From assembly GCA_039583875.1 (NCBI GenBank), contig CM077162.1, positions 69,577,935 through 69,641,934 of the forward strand: a stretch of 64,000 nt of DNA. Reading direction: 5' to 3'. Of this stretch, positions 1 through 12,912 are shown one piece after another. The notes below the pieces were generated by a model. It was not told the DNA's origin and did no database searches. It saw nothing but the letters and a program-made list of their open reading frames with translations. The position numbers and the translations under genes are program-made. Source of the stretch: Platanthera guangdongensis. Its lineage: Eukaryota; Streptophyta; Magnoliopsida; Asparagales; Orchidaceae. How positions within the stretch are numbered: position 1 is the stretch's first letter; the number at the start of each line of letters is the position of its first letter.

Positions 1-1713
1 GTCTAGGTACATCCACTTTCCCCCTTCGCCTATCTAGTAGTGTACTAGATTCGGCCTAACTTCTTCACTTCTTCTCAGATCCTCAGATCTTACAACTCAG
101 AACCCCAAACAGGTTCTTACAACTCAGAGTGATCCCACTCCTACAACTCAGGCACAAGAGCCCTACCACTCAGTCTTCTCCAAGACTTACACTCAGAGAA
201 CAAAGTCTCCTACAACTCAGGCACTAGGCCCTACCTCAGTCTTCCACAAGACCTACACTCAGAGCACACTGTCTCCTACACTCAGCCTTTATAAAATAGG
301 CTTACAGCACAGATCCCTTAGGATCCTACAGAAAATAATGTTTACAAAATTTATAACCACAACTCTGAAAGAGAGAGATGAGTTGACTAGTTTCTTGATG
401 AGTTCTTGGAAGAACTTGGCAGAGATCAACCTCCCTTGGCTTTCTTCAAAGCTTCTTGAATTAGAACACAGTAGGGTTGTATCTCTATGCAGATGATCTT
501 CAATCAACTGCTGACTTGAGATTCTGATTTCAATCTGAATCTTCCTTATCAGCCTGATTCAACAGCTGGTCTTCTTAGAAGGAGCTCTCTCTCTCCAACT
601 TCTTAGATCTTCTCTAGAAGGTCTTCTTCTTGTTGTGATGTTTTTCACTTCATTAATCGATCACTTCTGTTGAAGGAGAAAGGTCTTTAAATAAGCTTTC
701 TCCATGGTGACCGGCTGATCCGGTTTCAAACAACTTTCTGACGGTTCTGACAGTTGCAGTTGACCGGTTGAAATGACAGCTATCAAGTCATCCAGTCACT
801 TCTTGAAATCTCTGTCACTGTCTGAAAGTGTCGAGACAGATAGTCTTTATGTGTCGACACCAATAGACTAAGTGTCGACACAAGTAGACTAAGTGTTGAC
901 ACTAGCCTTCATGGTGTCGACACAACTCCTTGTGTTGTTGTAACATCTTCTCGACACTGCTTCTTCAGAATGTATCGACACTGATCCTGTGTGTCGACAC
1001 AAGCCTTCTTCTTTAATACTTAGTTGAATTCTGCTAAGTGTCGACACAACTCCTTTGTGTCGACACATCTTCTTGTGTTGAAACTTGCTAAGTGTCGACA
1101 CATCTTTTTTGTGTCGACACATGCCTTCTGTGTTGAAACTTTGCTGAGTGTCGACACATCTCCTTGTGTCGACACATGTACTTGAACTTTGTTGAAGTTT
1201 GCTGAGTGTCGACACAGCCTCCTAGTGTCGACACATGTACTTGAACTTTGTTGAAGTTTGCTGAGTGTCGACACAGCCTCCTAGTGTCGACACATGTACT
1301 TGAACTTTGTTGAAGTTTGCTGAGTGTCGACACCGCCTCCTAGTGTCGACACTTTTGCTGTTGACAAAGTTTCTCTATGTGTCGACACTGATTATGTAGA
1401 CAATTCTTCACTGTGTGTCGACACTGCCTGTATGTGTCGACACTTTCCTTCTGGTGTCGACTCTGCCTTCCTGGTGTCGACACAATTACTCCAAGTGTCG
1501 ACACAGCTTCTCTAGGTGTCGACACAAGCCTTCTTAAGTGTCGACACTTTTCTTCTAGGTGTCGACACATGGACTTAGAATCTTTTATGTTTTCCCTGCA
1601 ATTACCTAACCTGCACACATAAACTCAAAGCACATCAAATACATCTTGATGTATATCATTGAGTAGGGTGAGACTTCTTCAAATCAGGTACATATATTCC
1701 AATGTACCCAACA
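1..1713 (-). mobile_element. LTR of Sirevirus-like copia family A (copy A1, cut by window edge)
   Basis: Read on the minus strand this matches the LTRs at 29939-32048 and 41007-43053. It has the same short CTGAGTGTAGG-type repeats in the transcribed part (about 60-300), a TATA-like box near 685-695, an AACCGG...CCGGTT pair just upstream of it, a GTGTCGACAC array, and the terminus TGTTGGGTAC (minus strand) at 1713. To its right lies a Tat-type gypsy coding region, so 1713/1714 is an insertion junction. The copy is a 5' LTR or a solo LTR; its other end is outside the window, so the target duplication cannot be checked. Confidence 0.9.
853..1569. repeat. GTGTCGACAC palindrome array with ~59-bp tandem unit
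   Basis: The perfect 10-bp palindrome GTGTCGACAC and one-base variants recur every ~20-60 bp. At about 1143-1330 the array contains a ~59-bp unit (two palindromes plus a spacer ending GTTGAAGTTT) repeated three to four times nearly unchanged, a local expansion not seen in the other copies. Open frames rich in CVDT, VSTL or MCRH are by-products of this stop-free palindrome. Confidence 0.95.
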
Positions 1714-2868
1714 CAACTCCCCATTTATTATGTGAGCCGAGTCCTGAGGAAGGCCGAGATTCGGTATCCCATCTTGGGAAAGTTGGCCTTCGCTCTAGTC
1801 ATCTCATCTCGGAGGCTCCCGCCCTACTTGCAGGCATTCTCCATCCGAGTGGTGACTGACCATCCCATCTACAACATATTCGAGGGGGTGGAGCATTCAG
1901 GCAGGTTGACTAAGTGGTCGGTGGAACTGAGTGAGTTCAACATCTCCTTTGTCCCCCGCCTCTCGATCAAGGCCCAAGCAATGACCAATCTTTTGGCTGA
2001 CTATGTGGTCGAGGTGGCGAAGGAAGAACTCACTCATCCGGCTTCGTGGAAGGTGAAGGTAGATGGCGATTTAGGGAAGCATTCCTTAGGGGTAGGGGAA
2101 ATCTTGGAGAACCCCCAGGGAACTACAATCGAGCAAACAGTGGTGGTGCACTTTCCCATCACAAAACAACCATGCCGAATATGAGGTCGTAATAGTAGGG
2201 ATGCACCTGGCCAGGGAGCTGGGGGTGCATGACATGGAGGTTCTCACCGACTCCATGGTGGTGGCTTCCCAGATCAACGGGGAATTCGAGGCAAGGGAGC
2301 CTACCCTCCCATTATACTTAGCAAAGGTGAAGGGGGTCATCAGCATGTTCCAGACCTTCTCCATCCGACATGTGCCCAGGGAAGAGAACGAGCAGATAGA
2401 TCAACTGGCAAAGCATGGTCCCCGGGTGGGGGGTACCATCACTGATCTATTCTGCCCTTCCATTGAAGAGGGAGAGCTGATGGAGGTGGATCAACACCCC
2501 TCGTGGATGGACCCATTCACAACCTTCCTTTCCATAGGGGAGTATCCAGAGGGGACAGACAAAAAGAAGTTTAGATATAAGTCAGCATATTATCTCCTCC
2601 GGGATGGGCAATTGTATCAGAAGACTCTCTCGGGGCTGTTGGCTCGTTATGTGTCGAGAGGGAAGTGCAGAGGATCTTGGAAGAAGACCACTCCGAGGAG
2701 TGTGGGAGTCACTCTGCGAGTCGGATCCTGGAAGGGAGGATTGTCAGGCAAGGGTAGTTTTGGCCTACCCTGGGGCACGATGCTACATAGTTCACAAGAA
2801 AGTGCCACAAGTGCCAGTTGTTTTCCCCCCTCCAGCTATAGCCTGCCCAGCGCCTCTTTGAGTGTTTA
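1714..2868 (+). pseudogene. Tat-type Ty3/gypsy pol fragment D1 (RT end, RNase H, second RNase H, start of integrase)
   Basis: The translation begins in the typical gypsy RT/RNase H stretch (IYYVSRVLRKAE, then ILGKLAFALVISSRRL and VVTDHPIYNIF). It continues into a second, archaeal-type RNase H (WKVKVDGD, GVGEILENPQGT, then after a frameshift near 2165 LTDSMVVASQINGEFEAREP and RHVPREENEQID). The double RNase H defines the Tat/Ogre/Retand lineage. The end resembles the integrase zinc-binding region (matching CHKCQLFAPS in D2) and coding similarity stops near 2868. RT palm, integrase core, gag and LTRs are absent. Clearly the same family as 14516-16700. The A1 LTR cut it on the left. Confidence 0.88.
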
Positions 2869-3564
2869 GCGAAAAGTTTTTTCCATCGACGCTTCTTTTG
2901 CGAGACCCATTTCGACACTTGCTACTGCCGCCTCTCCTATGTTTGAATCTAGCAATTCATCAGAGACTTTGAGGGCACTCCTACTCTCACCCATATCTTG
3001 TTAGATAAGAGCTTGGGGTTCTCCATCACTTGTGTAGACTGTTGTAGAGGTGCAGATCTACTTCTGTGCTCGGGACTCAACCGCCTGATGGTTAGATAGT
3101 TTCTGGATCAGATCTCTGGAGCACCTTGGTTGAGCAATCACTCAATCCCACTCAGGTATATTGTAATGTGTTGCTATAGTTTTACTTCTTGATTCATGAA
3201 ATCACAAGATCTGTTTACTATTTAGGGCTATTTTTCTTTATTTATTCTGCCACACACATATGGTGTGTTGTTCCACTCCAATATAGAAAACCCAATGCCA
3301 ACATATCATATTGTGTTAAAACTCAAGCAATATAAAATGCAAGGGTAGAAGAGTCATGATCATCACATCATCATGATACAGTTCTTGTCTGTCGGTTTAC
3401 GATCAGTTTTACCAAAGCATATAGTAATCCCGTTAATGGAAGTGTCTATGTTTTTTTTGACAGTTGTGTTTAAAAAAATTACTAATTTCTGACTTGGTTA
3501 AGATAAAAGATCGCTTAATATTGGTATTATGTCAGCTTGAAAGAATATTTCCCCACTTCACAAT
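2869..3564. other. Unassigned interval between gypsy and CACTA remnants
   Basis: No coding region of significance. It contains ordinary mixed-composition DNA with short stop-filled frames. It could be eroded transposon flank; I see no termini, target duplications or family motifs. Confidence 0.5.
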
Positions 3565-4870
3565 AATGAATCACCTTATGGTGCATCTTGCAAAAGAGGC
3601 TATCTTTGGTGGTCCAATTCAATTTAGGTGAATGTATCCCACTGCGAGAGAACTTAGGCACTATAAAGAATTTGTTCGAAACAAATCAAAACTATTAGGA
3701 TCAATAGCAGAAGGTTATATAGCTGAAGAGACTTTAACATTTTGTTCTCAATTCTTAGGGGGAATCGAAACTTGGTGTATTGAACAAGTCGTAATAGTAT
3801 AAATTTGACAATTCCAACACTAGCATTTAAGTTACTTCCACAAGTGCACAGTGGTATAAAAGGTGTTGTTTTGAAAAAAAACTAAACCTGATTAACCTTA
3901 AACAAGTATATCAACATGTTCTATTCAAATGTGCTGAACTCGAGACTTTTCAAAAGTATATTTGTATTAAACTTCAATCACTCTTTTGTAAGTGTTTTGT
4001 TCCAGAAATGGTGTTGATCTTTGCAATAATTTATGCTTTTTTTGAATTATGAGAAGAATTGAAGAATCATCACCATCCACAATGAATCAAAGATGATATG
4101 TTGGAAAAAAATGTTTTGCAATGAATTCTCAGAATGGTTTAAACACGGTAAAAATCCTTCATATTTATAAATACTTACAAATAAATGTCAGTGTAATTCA
4201 TTTTGTGAATATCTATCATTTCATGTTATAAATGATGTAACCATTAATGGCCCGCAGTTATGACAGTTGGCACATGGACCAAACTCTATTGTTTATAGCT
4301 ACAAAGGATATAATATAAACGGTTTTTCATTTCGAATGGTAGAAAGTGAACTTTATAAACAGATGCAAAATAACGGGATTGAAGTATTGTGTAACCATGG
4401 TGGATTAGAAGGATATATTCATTATTTTGGTAGGCTTATTGAGATCATTGAATTAGATTACTTTGATGTTGTAGAAGTGATACTTTTTAAACGTGATTGA
4501 GTGAATCTCACAAACAATGTTGGTGTGAAGAAAGATTTTTTTGGGTTCACTTTAGTTAATTTCACTCAATTAATACATACAGGCATGGTACTAGAACATG
4601 ACCCTTACATTTTACCATCTCAAGCAAGAATGGTATATTATATCCTTGATCCTAAACTATCATGTTGGGAAGTGGAAATGAGGATGGTGTCACAAGATGA
4701 GTATGAAATGGGAGACATCACATCTATACATAATGATATCCGTCAAACCTTAATTTAATGTGTTGTTAATAAAATACAAGATGTTGAGAACTTGTACCAA
4801 GATGAAGATGATGAGGATATCAAGATAGTTAGAATTGATGTTGACCCCATTATTATGCCAATTGAAGGAT
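3565..4870 (+). pseudogene. CACTA (En/Spm-like) transposase-associated gene remnant
   Basis: From 3565 the sequence reads MNHLMVHLAKEAIFGGPIQF, followed after one stop by YPTERELRHYKEFVRN and GYIAEETLTFCSQFLGGIE. This is the signature of the domain of unknown function (DUF4218 type) in plant CACTA TnpD-like proteins. At 4267-4760 two adjoining frames give YKGYNINGFSFR, RLIEIIELDYFDVVEVILFK and KKDFFGFTLVNF with HDPYILPSQA, matching the companion DUF4216-type domain. Stops and frameshifts interrupt it and the catalytic part is not present. I did not find CACTA terminal inverted repeats. Inference: the decayed 3' part of an autonomous CACTA element. Confidence 0.72.
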
Positions 4871-6480
4871 AAATTTCACCAAGTATGCTCTCACTTATTT
4901 ACTTAATAATGCATTTGTAAACTATCTATCACCAAGTATTTCACCAAATATGCTCTCACTTATTTACTCTCCATCATTGATATTATTAATATTATTGCGG
5001 GTTGCCTGGTCTTCCCTCAATCTGGAGAAATCAGACCACCTTTGCTCAGAATCAGACCGGGTGCACAATCAGTCAAAATGAACTGCAACAAATGGCAAGA
5101 TGCATTTTTACATGGAAAACCTGAAAAGGGTGAAAAGTCATATGGCTGGAACTGTGCCAAGCAAAAATCCACTAGCTTCTCGGTATTTTATAGAGTTTGA
5201 TTTGATCTTGACGGCGACAAACTGCTACTCCATTACAGATGCAAAAAATGTGGAAAAACAACTAAGTCATCAGAGCCTCGATGGAAGCTCTCTGTTTTTG
5301 GAATGTTGCGGAGCTCGCGGAACCTGGGTAAGGTCGTTTTGGCTGGAAAATTCTCTAAGTCCATGAAGCTTCTTGAGGGAGTGCTCTCATTGATGCAGAG
5401 CCTTGATGGGAGCGCTCTCGCGGAGGAACTTGAAGTGTGTTGGAACTTTAGAGTAAGGAGGAAAGCAGAGTGAATTCCTGAGCAGAGAATTGGGCTAAGT
5501 CCACGATCTTATCGGAAAACCTCAGAGCTCTCTCTTGCCTCTGGGTTTGCTTATCTTCAAATATAGGCATGGTCCTATTTATAGTTTTCTGGAGGGTCAT
5601 GATGGTAATTGCGTCGGGGAGTGATTTGTGCTGGCGAATGTCATTATTGCGTTTCAATTACCTGAATCACCATTTTTGCCGAAATGATGGGAGTGCCCCC
5701 CGAGCAGTTTGGGCGACTCGGGAAAGTTACCCGGCGGGGATGATAATCAGAGGAGACGGGGGGCTAGAGATGGAGGGAATCACCAATAACGGCGATGGCC
5801 ACTGCTAGCGTGCACACACACGGGTGCGGCATGTGCCTTCTAAAGAATATAGTTTTTCGGTGTGGCAGACAAATTATCAGAGAGTTGTTTTCTCCCCAGA
5901 GGGTTTTTTCGTAAGTTTTAAATGTTCTAAGTTCTACTGGATTCGTTCTTTGTGGGATGATTTAAATTTTTTTTACCATGTAGAAGACCTTGTTTTAAAT
6001 CTTTTTTCCTAAACAAAAATTTGTGGTGTTTTCATTTATTTTCCACTATGCTTTAAGGTAGAAAATGAATTAAAGCTATGCTCTCTTTCTCTATGAAGCG
6101 GTCAGATAAGCCTTTCGTATAAGTTTGCTGCTTCACCTAACCAGAAATCCAAGGATTGGGGTCCAGCGTCTAGTCATATAGAAAATGGTCAAACCGGGAA
6201 ATATATGATAAACATTGTAATCCTCCCGTTACAGTCGCAAATTTTAAATGAATTTTTTTTTCAAAACTTGTATTACTTATACTATGTAAAGTAATTATTT
6301 TCACTCATAGACAAATCTATTTCCCAAAAATGCAAAATACTGGTATTTCACCAATTATTTTGGTCGAAGACGACTACTGTTGTCTGTATGATTTAACTTG
6401 CCCAAAATATGATCATCACATTTATCTTTCCACAAATGGAACAAATGAAAATTCTAATGCTTGAAACAACATTTTCAATT
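4871..6480. other. Unassigned interval; short duplication and possible LTR scrap
   Basis: Near 4873-4970 the phrase TTTCACCAAnTATGCTCTCA recurs twice about 70 bp apart. Around 5566-5586 the minus strand carries CTATAAATAGG, a good TATA box, inside GC-richer DNA (5270-5830), which hints at a decayed minus-strand LTR, but no ends are visible. Short open frames here (for example 5569-5808) have no recognisable domain. From about 6013 onward the sequence is AT-rich and featureless. Confidence 0.4.
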
Positions 6481-7509
6481 TTGTAATTTACAGACTACAA
6501 CAATCAGTACAGATTTACACAAGCTAACCATCAACATGAAAGAAAAACAGTCAATATCCAAACCCAAACCAATTGAAAACACAAACTTCATTGGTTAAAT
6601 AACATCAATATGGTAAAATTTAGTTCAAACGAGAAAAATAAAATCAATATCACCGAACTAAATCTTATATATTACGATGCATTTCTTGAACTAAAACAAA
6701 AAAGAACTTAACGACGGAATAAGTTGTACACAACTTTATGAATATTATCACAAACACCAACATGTCATAGATTTTTATAAATATCAAGACTTTGAAAACA
6801 ATTCAAAACCCTCTTCTGATTCTGACACACAATAGATTACTACACCAAAAAATATATGTTAAACTAGTGAAGTTATTGCAGAAGACAGTAGCCCTTCTAG
6901 AAAACATGAATGAACCGAGGTTAAAGATGAATCTTTGATCCAGCGATTTTGAGATATGCTAACGACACGAATGGATGAATTATCATAATCACTAACAATA
7001 TCGTAATAAGGCACCCACACCTAATTCACATAACAATCTAGAAAGTTTCTATAATATTGTTAATATCCCACAGAGATTTTAAAAAATACATGACTAAATG
7101 GACCCAACACATAAATAGTACCATAAAAATTCTTCCAAAAGAGCTCAGCCAAGAAGATTTCCTACTATATGCCACAAGCCTTGGGAAGGATTTGTTCTAT
7201 CTGGCTAAAAAAATTTGATAGCATGGATCCCGAGGAAGTTCAAAATATTAAATTTGCTATGACAAAAGACAATATGATTAATAGATTAGTTTTAATTTTA
7301 TACGGCATACCAAAAAACACATAAAAATGGAAACTATAAAGTAAATAATTAGAAATCATGATTTCTGAACATAAATGTTTATATATTCGAGCGCATGCAT
7401 GACAATATAGATCTTAGAGAAGGAGAAAATTTCAATTCAATTCAATTCAACTTCTAGATACAAATAAAATAAAAAAAATGATACACTGATAAAAACTACC
7501 TATAGATAG
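6481..7509 (+). pseudogene. AT-rich probable endogenous pararetrovirus segment, left arm
   Basis: Very AT-rich, stop-broken sequence that is interrupted at 7509 by copia element C1 and resumes at 12123 in the same style. Short coding-like stretches on the plus strand include KKFDSMDPEEVQNIKFAM near 7205-7265, which I cannot assign to a domain. Attribution to the Caulimoviridae rests on the right arm, where a movement-protein-like segment is seen. Could instead be another decayed repeat. Confidence 0.3.
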
Positions 7510-7935
7510 TGTGCGAACAGAAAAGAGTAGACCGAAAATTTGGAGTAATGTAAACTTTATTATCCAAAAAAGGTATCTATTACAAAGGTATAACCTCCCT
7601 TTTATAGAATGGAGGAGATGAGAGAGAGATTACAATTAAGCAATGTGAGGACTAAATAATTACAGGTGTAAGCGATTTAACATAAAAACAAGCGAACAGG
7701 ACGCGAGGTTAGACGAATAGGCTAACCGCCGACCACCACAAGAGACAGGAACAAGCTGCCATAGGAGACCGCTAGACTGCCCGGTCTTGAAGCCGCCTGA
7801 GACAAACCATCAGACCGCCCGGATAACCATCGCCACAGTCCAGCCATCAAACCGCAGGAGAGAGACCGACAAACTGCATTGTCTCTAAACCGTCAGAATC
7901 AGACCGCCAGACCGCCCGATCTCCATACAACAACA
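7510..7935 (-). repeat. Left (3') LTR of C1
   Basis: Starts TGTGCGAACAG and ends CAACAACA on the plus strand. It contains a minus-strand TATA box (CTATAAAAGG near 7598) and GACCG/CGGTC palindrome halves at 7730-7925. Nearly the same as 11700-12122, differing by scattered substitutions and small indels, so C1 is older than C2. Confidence 0.93.
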
Positions 7936-7942
7936 CTCCCCT

Positions 7943-10900
7943 TCAAGCTAGAGCATATATGTCGATTATGCCCAGCTTGTTGCAAATGTGAAGAAAGGAG
8001 GCAGACACTAGCTTGATGAAAATATCTGTCATCTCTTTATCGGAGGTGACCAATGGAGTACAAATTTGTTTCTTCAAAATCTCTTCCTGAATAAAGTGGC
8101 AGTCGACATCAATGTGCTTTGTTCTCTCATGGAAGACCGGATTTTTGGAGATGTATATAGCAGCCTTGTTGTCACAAAATATAGGTAGAGGATGACTGTA
8201 GACCTCTCCTAAGTCAAGCATGAAAGCCCGTAACCACTTCAGTTCATATGTGGTCGACGCCATACTTCGATATTCTGCTTCGGCGCTGAACCTGGAGACG
8301 ACAAACTATTTTTTGCTCTTCCAGCTCACAAGATTTCCTCCTACAAAGGTGCAAAAGCCCGACGTTGACTTGCGGTCTCCTTTGTCATCAGGATAGCTTG
8401 AATCAAAGTATGCTTCAATCCTCAAATGTCCATTCTTCTGAAATAGAAGCCTTTTTCCAAGAGCTGATTTAATATACTCCAATATCCTCATAGTAGACTG
8501 TAGATGACACTCCCTAGGAGCTTGCATGAATTGGCTAACCTTGCCTACAACATAGACAATGTCGGGTCTGATCACTGTGAGATATATGAGTTTACCAAAC
8601 AGACGTCTGTAGCTCGGAACATCAGAAAGAAGAGGAGAGTCATCCGTCCATGTTTTATCTTCTCCAGTCGCCATGAGACATCAGGCAGGTTTAGCCCCAG
8701 TCAACCCTGCCTCTTTTAACAAGTCAAGAGCGTACTTCCGTTGAGAGAGGACAAGAGAATCAGGCTTCCGAGAAATTTCTATCCCCAGAAAGTATTTTGG
8801 AGAGCTCATATCCTTTGTAACCAGGTGTTGCCAAAGATGCTTCTTTGTCAAGATTATCCCATCTTTGTCATCTCCAGTAAAAATAATATCATCCACATAT
8901 ACTGCAAGCACCACTAGACCCAGAGAAGCTTTACGAGTAAATAGGGAGTGATCAGCGGAACTTCTCGTAAAACCTACGTCCATCACAATCCCGCTAAACT
9001 TATCAAACCAAGCATGGGGACTTTGTTTTAGGCCATAAATAGCCTTTTTTGAGTCGGCAAACCTGTGTCTCCTACTGAGCAACATACCCTAGAGGTTGCT
9101 CCATGTAAACATCTTCCTGAAAATCCCCATAAAGAAAGGCATTCTTGACATCCAACTATGAAATGGGCCAATCCTGTTGACAGCCACAGAAAGGAACCCT
9201 AATAGTGGTGAGATGAGCAACTGGAGAGAAAGTGTCAAAGTAATCAATGCCATAAGTTTGGGTAAAACCCTTAACAACAAGCCGAGCCTTATAACGATCT
9301 ACACTGCCATCGGGGAGGAACTTTACCACAAAGACCCAGCGACAGCAAACAATATCTGTGCCAAAAGGAGTAGGAACCAGGGTCTAGGTACCCCGTTCAG
9401 TAAGAGTAGCAATCTCTTCATCCATGATAGCTTTCCAATGAGGAATAATAAGGGCCTCTTTGTAGGAACGGGGGGTGGCAGTGGCCGAGATAGACAATGC
9501 AAAAGCTCCGTGAGAAGGAGTAAGACGATCATAAGAAACAACTGCAACAAGTGGGTGTTGAGTACATGCCCGAACCCCTTTATGAAGAGCAATGCGAAGA
9601 TCCAGGTCAGCAGGTTCCTCAGTATCCAGAGCATCCGTGGTGGAGAGAGCTGACACGAGAGTAGAGAGACACGCTGTGGAGAGGAGGGAGATAACGCGGG
9701 AGGAGGATATGGCGGAGGAGAGGGTGGAGATGGTGGAGATGGTGGAGGTGGCATAACGTCAGTAGGAGCAGAGGAAATGGATGGGTTGGTATGAGAAGTA
9801 GGATCAGCAGAAGTAGATGAGGAAGTAAGAGAGAAGTAAGAGGTATTTTCAAAGAAGGTGACATCCGAAGAATCAAACTGCTTGCGGGTAACAGGGTCAA
9901 AACAACAATAACCTTTCTGAGTGGTAGAGTACCCCAAAAAGACACATTTAGTGGCCTGTGGTGAGAGTTTGTCACTGGTGGCAGCGGGAGAGTGCATAAA
10001 GGCTGTGTACCCAAAGATGCACAGAGTAAGAAGAAACAGATTCTTGTTAGGATAAAGAATGAAGAATGGGGTGGCACCGTGGAGAACGGTGGAGGGTATG
10101 CAATTGATGAGATAATATAAGAGGAGGACATCATAGCCCCAATAGGAGTGAGGAACATGCATTTGGGTCAGCAGAGTGCGAGCAACATCGAGGAGGTGAC
10201 AGTTTTTACGTTCCACCACCCCATTTTGTTGTGAGGTGTAGACACAGCTAGTTTGATGAATCACACCATGTTGCATACAGAAAGAAGAGAAATCATGGCT
10301 AAGATACTCCTTAGCATTGTCAGAACGAAAGATTTTAATAGACGTATCAAACTGAGTCTAAATCATATAATAAAATGATGTCCAGACAGAGAACAATTCA
10401 GAGCTTTCCTTTAGAAGATACACCCACGTACACCTAGAGAAATCATCAATAAATGTGACAAAATTTGAACTACCCCGACCGATTGTGTGGGTAGGAGTAG
10501 GACCCCATACGTCAGAGTGAACGAGGTCGAACGGATGGGAAGAGCCACGACTTTGTGTTGGTGGGAAGGATGAGCGGTGATGCTTGCCGAGCTGACAGAC
10601 ATCACAGTTTAGAGGAGTATGATGAGGAGGGAGGTGGGGCAAAAGCTGGCGCAGAAGCCTGGGAGGAGCATGTCCAAGGCAAAGATGCCATTGGAGAAGA
10701 TCTGTAGAGGAGGAGGAGAAGGTGGATAGAGCAAAACGTTGTTGAGAGTAAGTAGAGGCCGCCGCTCTCAGTACTAGTAGCAATCGTCTGTTGGGAGTCC
10801 GGATCCTGAAAAGAACAAGAAGTAGGAGTGAAGGTGACGAAACACTGTAGTTGCTTGCATAGAGAAGTAACCGATAATAAATTGCAAGGGAACTTGGGCA

Positions 10901-11156
10901 CATAGAGGGTATCTGCCAGGTGAAGAGACGGAGTGACTTGAACCACGCCTGTCCCATTAAGCGGTGAGGAAGAGCCATCCGCAACAAAGACCGGAGGCAA
11001 CCGATCATGTGTTTCTAGAAGAGAAAAACATTGAGGATTGCCTGTTATATGATTGGTAGCACCAGAGTCGATCAACCATCTGCCGTGAGTAACAACGTGG
11101 GCACTACCAGAAGATGTGACCACTGAGGCAGACTGCGTGGAGGAGGTGAAGGCCAT
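7943..11156 (-). pseudogene. C1 pol pseudogene (protease, integrase, RT, RNase H)
   Basis: On the minus strand it starts MAFTSSTQSASVV and runs through protease (WLIDSGATNHITG), the pre-integrase zinc region (LQWHLCLGHAPPR, NCDVCQLGKHHRSSF), and the integrase core with FDLVHSDVWGP. RT follows (AVYVDDIIFTGDDKDG near 8900) and then RNase H (AYFDSSYPDDKGDRKSTSG). Frameshifts and stops break it near 10600, 10300, 9320, 9090, 8680 and 8300. It is a decayed homologue of the open C2 pol and lacks gag. Confidence 0.92.
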
Positions 11157-11687
11157 AGAAGAGAGGCCATGCGATCAAACAGGAGGCCGCACGATCAAAC
11201 AGAGGGCAGAGAGAAAAAGGTCGAGGCGACAAGGGCAGAAACAGCAAGCCGAGCGAACATCAAGCAGGATAGGCGGCAAGGAAGGCCGCAACTAAGAAGC
11301 AGATCAAAGCAGAGGGAATGAAGCCGCACGGCTAGAGAGAAGGCCGCGCGAACAGGAGAGATAAGACCACATGAACTGGGAGGAGTTCACGAGAAAGGCA
11401 AACCGGTCGTGCGAACAGAGCAGAGACCACACAAACAACAACTGACCGTGCGAATAAAGGGAGATCACGGGGAGAGAAGAGGCAAATAAACCGCGAAAAC
11501 AGGTCGCGGAGACAAAGACAGAGATAGGTCGCACACACAAAGGGCAGCCACTAAAAGGAGACAAGTCACGCGGAGGAAACAAGTCGCGAGAAGAAGTCTC
11601 AAACAAGTCGCGAGAAGAAGGAGCAAGCCACGCAGATAGGTCACGCAGAAAGAGGAAGCTCACAAAATCAGGAGGAAAAGATCGACT
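11157..11687 (-). other. C1 untranslated leader with CGCGRCTTG repeats
   Basis: Between primer site and pol start. On the plus strand CAAGYCGCG and close variants recur roughly every 20-60 bp (for example AACAAGTCGCGAGAAG twice near 11578-11615). The same repeat occurs in the leaders of C2 and C3. Long frames here are Ser/Leu/Arg-rich composition artefacts, not gag. Confidence 0.75.
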
Positions 11688-11699
11688 GCTCTGATACCA
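11688..11699 (-). promoter_or_regulatory. Primer-binding site of C1
   Basis: Minus-strand TGGTATCAGAGC, the classic complement of the initiator methionine tRNA 3' end, directly after the LTR terminus. Confidence 0.93.
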
Positions 11700-12122
11700 T
11701 GTGCGAACAGAAAAGAGCAGACCGAAAATTTGGAGTAATGTAAACTTTATTATCCCAAAAAGGTATCTATTACAAAGGTATAACCTCCCTTTTATAGAAT
11801 GGAGGAGATGATAGAGATTAAAATTAAGTAATATGGGACTAAATAATTACAGGTGCAAGAGGTTTAACTTAAAAACAAGCCGAACAGGCCGTGAAGTTAG
11901 ACGAATAGGCTAACCGCCCTGCCACCACAAGAGACAGGGAACAAGCCGCCATAGGTGACCGCCAGACCGCCCAGTCTCGAAGCCGCCTGAGACAAACCAT
12001 CAAACCGCCCGGATAACCACAGCTACAGTCCAGCCATGAAACCGCAGGAGAGAGACCGACAAACCGCGCGGTCTCTAAACTATCAGAATCAGACCGCCAG
12101 ACCACCCAATCTCCATACAACA
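11700..12122 (-). repeat. Right (5') LTR of C1
   Basis: Begins TGTGCGAACAG immediately after the primer site and ends CATACAACA. It carries a minus-strand TATA box near 11797 and clustered ACCGC/GCGGT motifs including ACCGCGCGGTCT near 12062. Confidence 0.93.
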
Positions 12123-12912
12123 ATAGATATAACGAATTCAGTTAAAAATAATTGGAATGTTTTGATCCAAAATAAATAGCCCTATTTTTGTTGCATGTCG
12201 AGATGAACGTATTATCAACCCCCTAAACAGCCTTCTAGGAGGATTAAAATCAAATCTCAGGAATAGGGTTTTTGGAGTCAATATACACCCAGACTCTTGC
12301 GTAAGCCTTTATGATCAAAATATAACAAAATCCATTACACAATCATTAAATTAAAAAATGTCTCTATGATAACTGGATTAAAGGTTCTTGGAATCTAATG
12401 GGAACATTATATAACCTTAAATGATATGAAAACTTTTAGCTCTATTAGGCAGAAAGATTCTATAATATTATATAAAGTCGGTATTGAAAATACAATATAA
12501 CCTAGAATCCTTAATTTTAATCATTTTCAAAATGATACAGATCTTCATGTTTTTATTAAAGAAATTCCTCTACAAATAACAATGCCAAAGGAAATTTTTA
12601 TCGCCATAGGTAATTCTAATACCACTACATACCAAAATAAGAATGAAGACACTTATTCAAGCCAAAGATTAGGCGAAGCAATTCTTTGCATTTTACAACT
12701 AACCTTGTCCACACCAATGATCTTTTTGCTACTAACAAAGTAGACAACCAGGATAATACTCAAGTTGAAGGTCGAACCATTAAATTTATCAGAAAACTTG
12801 ATGAAAAGGATAAAACAAATATTCATCCAATATTAGGCAATTTGTGGGTAAAAGTACCAATATTACAAATATGATACAACCCATTAGTCTCATAGACTCA
12901 TTTAGATCCAAC

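Larger units (their letters stand above)
7510..12122 (-). mobile_element. Copia element C1, complete but decayed, gag-less
   Basis: An LTR-flanked element: left LTR 7510-7935 and right LTR 11700-12122, with the primer-binding site reverse complement TGCTCTGATACCA abutting the right LTR and a GGGGAGTG-type purine tract next to the left one. ATAG flanks both sides (7506-7509 and 12123-12126), a probable 4-5 bp target duplication. The coding part is protease-integrase-RT-RNase H only. Between primer site and protease there is a ~530-bp leader and no gag. The same architecture and start context occur in C2 (46463-51159), so this is a subfamily and not a private deletion. Confidence 0.93.

Noticed and set aside
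889..1622. Overlapping 60-110 codon frames rich in CVDT, VSTL and MCRH on both strands (also at 30024-30816, 41087-42076 and 62219-62919)
   Set aside because: They are translations of the GTGTCGACAC palindrome, which has no stop codon in any frame. They overlap on both strands and have no domain or consistent start.
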